Positions 13,670 to 17,033 of a DNA stretch of 17,033 bases are shown here, one piece after another. Position numbers and translations under genes: made by a program. The stretch covers positions 1 to 17,033 of the forward strand of contig JAVEEO010000253.1 of NCBI GenBank assembly GCA_030840415.1, read 5' to 3'. The notes below the pieces were generated by a model, which did not search any database, was not told the DNA's origin, and was given only the letters and a program-made list of their open reading frames with translations. The first letter of the stretch is position 1, and every line of letters starts with the position of its first letter. Source of the DNA: Pseudonocardiales bacterium (GTDB lineage: Bacteria; Actinomycetota; Actinomycetes; Mycobacteriales; Jatrophihabitantaceae).

Positions 13670-14375
13670 ATGCACCACACGACCAACACCAACCCATCCG
13701 AAGGAGGAACCAGCGTGCTGGCCAGCCTCCGCCGCCTGCATCCCAACCGCCGACTCGATCTGGCCGATGCCCTCTGGCTGGCCGAACTGCAAGCCAACCG
13801 GCTGCTGCAACTACGCGGGGCGGCCCACGACGTGCCGGTGGCGACCACCATCGTTACTGAGCTGCCCCGGATCAGCGTCGAGCATGACCCCGAGCTGCCG
13901 AAGGAAGCCGCTTCCGGCTGCAGCGACTGGGACTACCAGCGCCGCAGCTGGATCATCTCACTCAACCCCACCGAACCAAGAAGGCGCCGCCGCTTCACCG
14001 TGCTCCACGAGTACAAGCACATCCTCGACCACGGCAGCCCCGGCATTCGGACCACCGGCAGCCCGGCAGCGTCGCAGCGGCCGGCCGCCGAAGTTCGTTG
14101 CCGACTACTTCGCCGGCTGCGTCCTGATGCCGAAACGGCTGCTCACCGAGGCCTACTACGCCGGCATCCAACGCCCCCGCGACTTGGCCGAGCTGTTCGA
14201 CGTCTCCGAACCGGCTATCCGGGTCAGGCTCAACCAGATCGGGCTTGGCGAAGCGCCGCAGCGACCGACCAATCGACCGGTGTACCGGTACCAGCCACGA
14301 CGGGCAAGGTACTTCCGAAATACCGCGACCAGCGTCAGGCCGCTGCCGAGCGGGGCCACAGCATGGTCGACCTGA
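13670..14375 (+). pseudogene. ImmA/IrrE-family metallopeptidase, frameshifted
   Basis: The first frame (from ATG 13670) carries RRRFTVLHEYKHILDHG with the zinc motif H113-E-Y-K-H117, the hallmark of ImmA/IrrE peptidases. The rest of the domain (FVADYFAGCVLMPKRLLTEA, RPRDLAELFDVSEPAIRVRL) lies in another frame ending at 14375. The switch is near 14093: removing one base there restores ...AEFVADYFAGCVLMPK. The restored gene would end at 14375, 13 bases into xis, a normal operon overlap. Without repair the first frame runs through Arg-rich nonsense and joins xis in frame. Two good ribosome sites precede ATG 13670 (AAAGGAGG) and GTG 13715 (AAGGAGG), so a shorter form is possible. It should cleave the XRE repressor next door and release the element. 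As read, this copy lacks the C-terminal half of the domain and is probably inactive, unless it is a sequencing error or true frameshifting. Confidence 0.75.
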
Positions 14376-14569
14376 CGACACCAAACCAGGCACTGCTGAC
14401 AGTTGCCGAGGCCTGCGCCAGCCTGCGGATCAGCCGCTGGACCTTCTACCGGCTGATTCAAAGCGGCCAGCTCAGGACCGTCAAGATCGGGAGTGCCCGG
14501 CGAATACCCGTCGCCGCTCTCACTGAATTTGTCGACACCCTGCGGCACCAAGAAGGCGGCGTCACATGA
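14363..14569 (+). CDS. xis: Excisionase-type helix-turn-helix protein (Xis)
   Basis: This is a 68-residue protein with a MerR/AlpA-like winged helix-turn-helix: LLTVAEACASLRISRWTFYR, LIQSGQLRTVKIGSARRIPV, AALTEFVDTL. This is the standard pattern of actinobacterial excisionases, which bend attachment-site DNA and steer the integrase toward excision. ATG 14363 overlaps the last 13 bases of the restored peptidase frame, and its TGA overlaps the integrase ATG by 4 bp (ATGA). Xis and Int are therefore translationally coupled, a common actinobacterial arrangement. There is no strong ribosome site of its own (only GAGCGGGG nearby), so it probably depends on translation of the gene upstream. The immA frameshift may therefore also affect xis expression. 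Confidence 0.8.
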   Translation: MVDLTTPNQALLTVAEACASLRISRWTFYRLIQSGQLRTVKIGSARRIPVAALTEFVDTLRHQEGGVT

Positions 14570-15972
14570 GCGGCCGCAACGCCAACGGGGAAGGCAGCAT
14601 CTACCGCCGCAAGGACGGCCGCTACGAAGGTGCCATCTACCTGCCGACCGCCAGCGGCATGCGTAAGAGGTACCGCTGTTACGGCAAGAGCCGTAAAGAA
14701 GTTCGTATCCGACTGGTCGCCCAGCAAGCCCAAGTACAACGCGGTACGCCGCTGCCCGACCATGCCTGGACGCTCGGTCCGTATCTGGACTACTGGCTGA
14801 GCGATGTCGTCCGCATCAACCGGCGGCCGAAGACCTACGAGCTGTACGAAGCCACGGTCCGGCTCTACCTCAAGCCGAATCTCGGAAAGGGCAGGCTGAG
14901 TCGCCTAAGCGTGGCCCAAGTGCAGACATACCTCAACGCCGAACTGGCCGCTGGTCGGTCAACCCGCACCGTCCAACTCATCCGGATGGTGCTCAGCGCC
15001 GCGCTGACTCGGGCGATGCGCGAAGAACTGATCCCCCGTAACGTCGCCCGCCTCGTTGAGCTACCCACCTGGCAGCGTAAGGATATTCATCCTTGGACTG
15101 CTGAGCAGGCAGCCGAATTCCTCTCCGCTGCCAGGTCCGATCCGCTCTACCCGGCCTTCCTACTTCTCATGCTCTACGGCCTGCGCCGCGGTGAAGTCCT
15201 GGGACTGCGCTGGAGCGACATCGATGCAGCTAATCAGCGCATCCACGTCCGCCAGCAGATCCAGCGCGTTGCCGGCGAACTGCAGGTCGGCACGGTCAAG
15301 ACCAGCGCCGGGAAGCGCGATCTGCCACTGCTCTCGGCCGTTACCGCCTGCCTGGATCAATACGCCGCCCAGCTCCGCGAAGACGTGCAGGCCGGTCAAC
15401 GTCAGCCGGCTGCCAGCGACCTCATCTTCACGACCCGCACTGGCCAGCCGATCGAGCCCGGCAACCTGCTGCGGTCCTTCGATCGCGTCCGAGGAGAGCA
15501 GGGACTGCCCCGGATCACGCTGCACCACCTGCGGCACACCACCGCCACGCTGCTCAAGAACGCCGGCGTCTCCGCCCGCGATGCCCAGCTCATCCTGGGC
15601 CATGCCCACATCAGTACCACCCAGCAGATCTACCAACACGCTGACCTGAACGGCCAACGGCAGGGCCTGACACAGTTGGAAGGTTTGCTACTGCCGTCAG
15701 GTGACGGCTGGCGTTGCCGTCAAAAACAGCCGTCAACAGCAAGGGCGAACGCCCAATTTTCATCATTTACATCTGGAGGGCCAGGAGGGACTCGAACCCT
15801 CGACACCCTGCTTAAGAGCTGTACCGGGCTCACCTCACCCCAGGGTCTGACCGAGGTGAGGCAAGTGCACCGCAGGCGCTACTGCTCGGGTCTGCTCGGT
15901 GCGGCTGCCGTCATATTTAGCCGTCAAATTCACGGCCCAAGTCCGCCCGCTCTCGACCCATCTAGCCGCTGA
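14566..15972 (+). CDS. int: Tyrosine site-specific recombinase (integrase), 3' end runs through the att site
   Basis: This is a 468-residue protein. The N-terminal arm-binding part starts GEGSIYRRKDGRYEGAIYLP. A SAM-like core-binding domain (LGPYLDYWLSDVVRINRRPK and following) is next, then the catalytic domain. Catalytic residues are all present: R207 (LYGLRRGEVLGLRW), K245 (VGTVKTSAGKRDLPL), H320-x-x-R323 (HHLRHTTATLL), H346 (ILGHAHISTT) and Y356 (QQIYQHAD). The expected end is about residue 385. The remaining approximately 80 residues are not integrase-like: residues 404-418 (GGPGGTRTLDTLLKS) are a reading of the antisense of a tRNA 3' half. The natural C-terminus therefore depends on what lies across the attachment site. 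A small GGGC-GAAC-GCCC hairpin followed by AATTTT (15743-15760) could end transcription earlier. It is coupled to xis. Confidence 0.92.
   Translation: MSGRNANGEGSIYRRKDGRYEGAIYLPTASGMRKRYRCYGKSRKEVRIRLVAQQAQVQRGTPLPDHAWTLGPYLDYWLSDVVRINRRPKTYELYEATVRLYLKPNLGKGRLSRLSVAQVQTYLNAELAAGRSTRTVQLIRMVLSAALTRAMREELIPRNVARLVELPTWQRKDIHPWTAEQAAEFLSAARSDPLYPAFLLLMLYGLRRGEVLGLRWSDIDAANQRIHVRQQIQRVAGELQVGTVKTSAGKRDLPLLSAVTACLDQYAAQLREDVQAGQRQPAASDLIFTTRTGQPIEPGNLLRSFDRVRGEQGLPRITLHHLRHTTATLLKNAGVSARDAQLILGHAHISTTQQIYQHADLNGQRQGLTQLEGLLLPSGDGWRCRQKQPSTARANAQFSSFTSGGPGGTRTLDTLLKSCTGLTSPQGLTEVRQVHRRRYCSGLLGAAAVIFSRQIHGPSPPALDPSSR
15693..15735. repeat. GCCGTCA repeats left of the att core (candidate integrase arm sites)
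   Basis: GCCGTCA occurs at 15693-15699, inverted (TGACGGC) at 15702-15708, and again at 15716-15722 and 15729-15735. The last two are spaced 13 bp, exactly as the pair on the other side of the core. Such repeats are typical arm-type binding sites for the N-terminal domain of tyrosine integrases. Confidence 0.6.
15774..15818 (-). other. Attachment-site core: 3' half of a tRNA gene (anticodon position CTT)
   Basis: Read on the minus strand, the sequence matches tRNA positions 32-76 base by base. It has an anticodon loop CTCTTAA, a 3' anticodon strand GCAGG, a 5-nt variable loop GTGTC, a T arm GAGGG-TTCGAGT-CCCTC, an acceptor 3' strand CTGGCCC, then T and encoded CCA. The bases before it (GGTACAG) cannot pair with GCAGG and no D arm follows, so only the 3' half is present. 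This is the usual core of an element that integrates into a tRNA gene. CTT would mean tRNA-Lys, but the U discriminator is unusual for Lys, and the shared core may begin after the anticodon. Confidence 0.75.
15829..15860. repeat. Inverted repeat right of the att core
   Basis: CTCACCTC (15829-15836) and GAGGTGAG (15853-15860) form an 8-bp inverted repeat around a 16-nt centre. It lies between the tRNA core and the right pair of GCCGTCA repeats. It could be a site for Xis or a host bending factor, or a terminator stem. No T-run follows. Confidence 0.35.
15907..15926. repeat. GCCGTCA pair right of the att core (candidate integrase arm sites)
   Basis: GCCGTCA at 15907-15913 and 15920-15926 has the same direct orientation and 13-bp period as the left pair (15716/15729). 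The spacers (AAAACA-type and TATTTA) are A/T-rich in both pairs. Confidence 0.6.
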
Positions 15973-16004
15973 CCACGACCGCCGAAGGGAAGGGACCTTC
16001 CACC

Positions 16005-17033
16005 TTGACAACCACTATGAGCGGCGACGCCGTGATCTATCTCCGCGTCTCTACCAAGGACCAAGCCGAGCGCGGTGGTGAAGCCGAAGGCTTCTCTATC
16101 CCGGCGCAGCGTGACGCCTGCTACCGCAAGGCCGAGCAGCTCGGCGCAACCGTGGTCGCTGAATACGTCGATGCTGGCGAATCAGCCCGGTCGGCGGCTC
16201 GGCCGGAACTGCAGCGAATGCTCGCCTACCTTGCCAAGCATCCGACCAGGTACGTCATCGTGCATAAGGTCGACCGGCTCGCCCGTAACCGCGCCGACGA
16301 CGTGGAGATCAACCTGGCCATCCAGCGGGCCGGCTGCACGCTGGTGTCGGTCACCGAGAACATCGATGAAACACCGTCGGGAATCCTGCTGCACGGCATC
16401 ATGAGTTCGATCGCCGAGTTCTACAGCCGCAACCTGGCCAGCGAGGTCACCAAGGGACTCAGCCAGAAGGCGCAGTCTGGCGGCACCGTCAGCATCGCGC
16501 CCCTCGGCTACCGCAACATCCGCATCACCGACGACCTTGGCCGGGACGTCCGCACCGTCGACGTCGATCCTGAGCGAGCACCATTGATCCGCTGGGCCTT
16601 CGACACCTACGCCGACGGCGAATGGTCGATCGCCATGCTGCTTGAAGAGTTGACGCTGCGAGGCCTCACAACTCGGCCGACGCCAAAGCGGCCCGCTAAG
16701 CCGCTGACGGTCTCCGGTCTGCACAAGCTGCTGGCCAACCCGTACTACCTGGGCGAGGTGGTCTACCGCGGCGTGCGCTACCCGGGCAGGCATCAGGCCA
16801 TCATCGATGCCGCCACCTGGCAGCGCGTTCAAGCCGTCCGAACAGCCCACAACAGTGCCGGTGACCGGCAACAGGCACACGACCACTACCTCAAGGGCAG
16901 CGTCTACTGCGGCGAGTGCGGCCGACGCCTGATGTTCTCCCGCAACAAGGGCAACGGCGGTAGCTACGACTACTTCATCTGCCGCGCCCGACAGCTCGGC
17001 AGCTGTTCGCAACCGCACCGGCGCGTCGAAGTC
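16005..17033 (+). CDS. Large serine recombinase, 3' end outside the window
   Basis: The frame is open from TTG 16005 (or ATG 16017) to the window edge, at least 339 codons. The N-terminal resolvase domain has VIYLRVSTKDQAE with the catalytic Ser (S16 from the TTG), FSIPAQRDACYRKAEQLG, YVIVHKVDRLARNRADDVE and IMSSIAEFYSRNLASEVTKG. A recombinase domain follows (APLGYRN, LIRWAFDTYADGEWSIAMLL, GLHKLLANPYYLGEVVYRG). Next is the zinc-ribbon start YCGECGRRLMFSRN. The coiled-coil end is missing because of the window limit. The start is uncertain: AAGGGA lies about 9 bases before the TTG and 21 before the ATG, favouring TTG. The enzyme would integrate or excise an element, and its proximity to the tRNA-type att site places a second recombination system beside the first. 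Confidence 0.88.
   Translation, partial: MTTTMSGDAVIYLRVSTKDQAERGGEAEGFSIPAQRDACYRKAEQLGATVVAEYVDAGESARSAARPELQRMLAYLAKHPTRYVIVHKVDRLARNRADDVEINLAIQRAGCTLVSVTENIDETPSGILLHGIMSSIAEFYSRNLASEVTKGLSQKAQSGGTVSIAPLGYRNIRITDDLGRDVRTVDVDPERAPLIRWAFDTYADGEWSIAMLLEELTLRGLTTRPTPKRPAKPLTVSGLHKLLANPYYLGEVVYRGVRYPGRHQAIIDAATWQRVQAVRTAHNSAGDRQQAHDHYLKGSVYCGECGRRLMFSRNKGNGGSYDYFICRARQLGSCSQPHRRVEV

Noticed and set aside
14094..14362. Continuation of the first immA frame joined to Xis as one 299-residue protein
   Set aside because: The sequence after the frameshift is Arg-rich in this frame while the other frame encodes conserved ImmA residues. Xis has its own ATG at 14363 overlapping the restored immA stop.
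15774..15850. Complete tRNA gene on the minus strand
   Set aside because: Only positions 32-76 are present. The upstream bases do not form the 5' anticodon strand, D arm or 5' acceptor strand (GGGCCAG expected).
16182..17018. 278-codon minus-strand frame opposite the serine recombinase
   Set aside because: No domain, Val/Ala/Gly-rich antisense typical of G+C-rich genes. The plus strand encodes an unmistakable recombinase.

Overview
The window looks like chromosomal or plasmid DNA of a high-G+C Gram-positive bacterium (Actinomycetota). Coding regions are G+C-rich, genes are tightly overlapped (ATGA junctions), and the protein families (a YD-repeat RHS protein, a Replic_Relax protein, ArdA, and a single-domain Xis followed by a tyrosine integrase) are typical of actinobacterial integrative elements. 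I cannot name a genus.

Left part (1-4963): the 3' portion of a very long RHS/YD-repeat gene, open at the window edge. It ends in a variable, glycine-zipper-rich C-terminal domain and is followed by a small three-helix membrane protein that is a good candidate immunity protein. Beyond it lies a decayed minus-strand reading frame (an in-frame amber codon and an apparent frameshift).

Middle part (4964-11759): one minus-strand gene of unknown function (4964-5767), then a long plus-strand block. First come three small genes, two of them membrane proteins (5889-6653). A regulated promoter follows, with two copies of a 16-bp palindrome (6754-6813). It drives an overlapping operon: a small Ala/Glu-rich protein, a VirD4/TraG/HerA-like ATPase, a Replic_Relax-family protein and a DNA methyltransferase. 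A ribbon-helix-helix protein follows. This looks like the DNA-processing and transfer module of a conjugative element.

Right part (11760-17033): an RNA-like structured leader and ardA (anti-restriction), then a half-size ArdA-like gene, also preceded by a strong hairpin. Next is a third copy of the palindrome, overlapping a consensus -10 box, which drives an apparently leaderless XRE repressor. An ImmA/IrrE-type metallopeptidase gene, frameshifted in this copy, follows. Then come xis and a tyrosine integrase, overlapped by 4 bp. The integrase 3' end runs through an attachment site: the exact 3' half of a tRNA gene (minus strand, anticodon position CTT), flanked on both sides by paired GCCGTCA repeats with a 13-bp period. 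The tRNA 5' half is absent, so the site looks like attP (a circular form) or an element-element junction, not a simple attL or attR. A large serine recombinase gene begins just beyond it and leaves the window.

Working model (inference): this is an actinobacterial integrative conjugative element. The XRE repressor (ImmR-like) holds the transfer operon and its own promoter silent through a shared operator. ImmA would relieve this on induction. ArdA, the half-ArdA and the methyltransferase would protect incoming DNA from restriction. Xis/Int with the tRNA-derived core would integrate and excise the element. The immA frameshift suggests this copy may be locked in the repressed state, unless it is a sequencing error.
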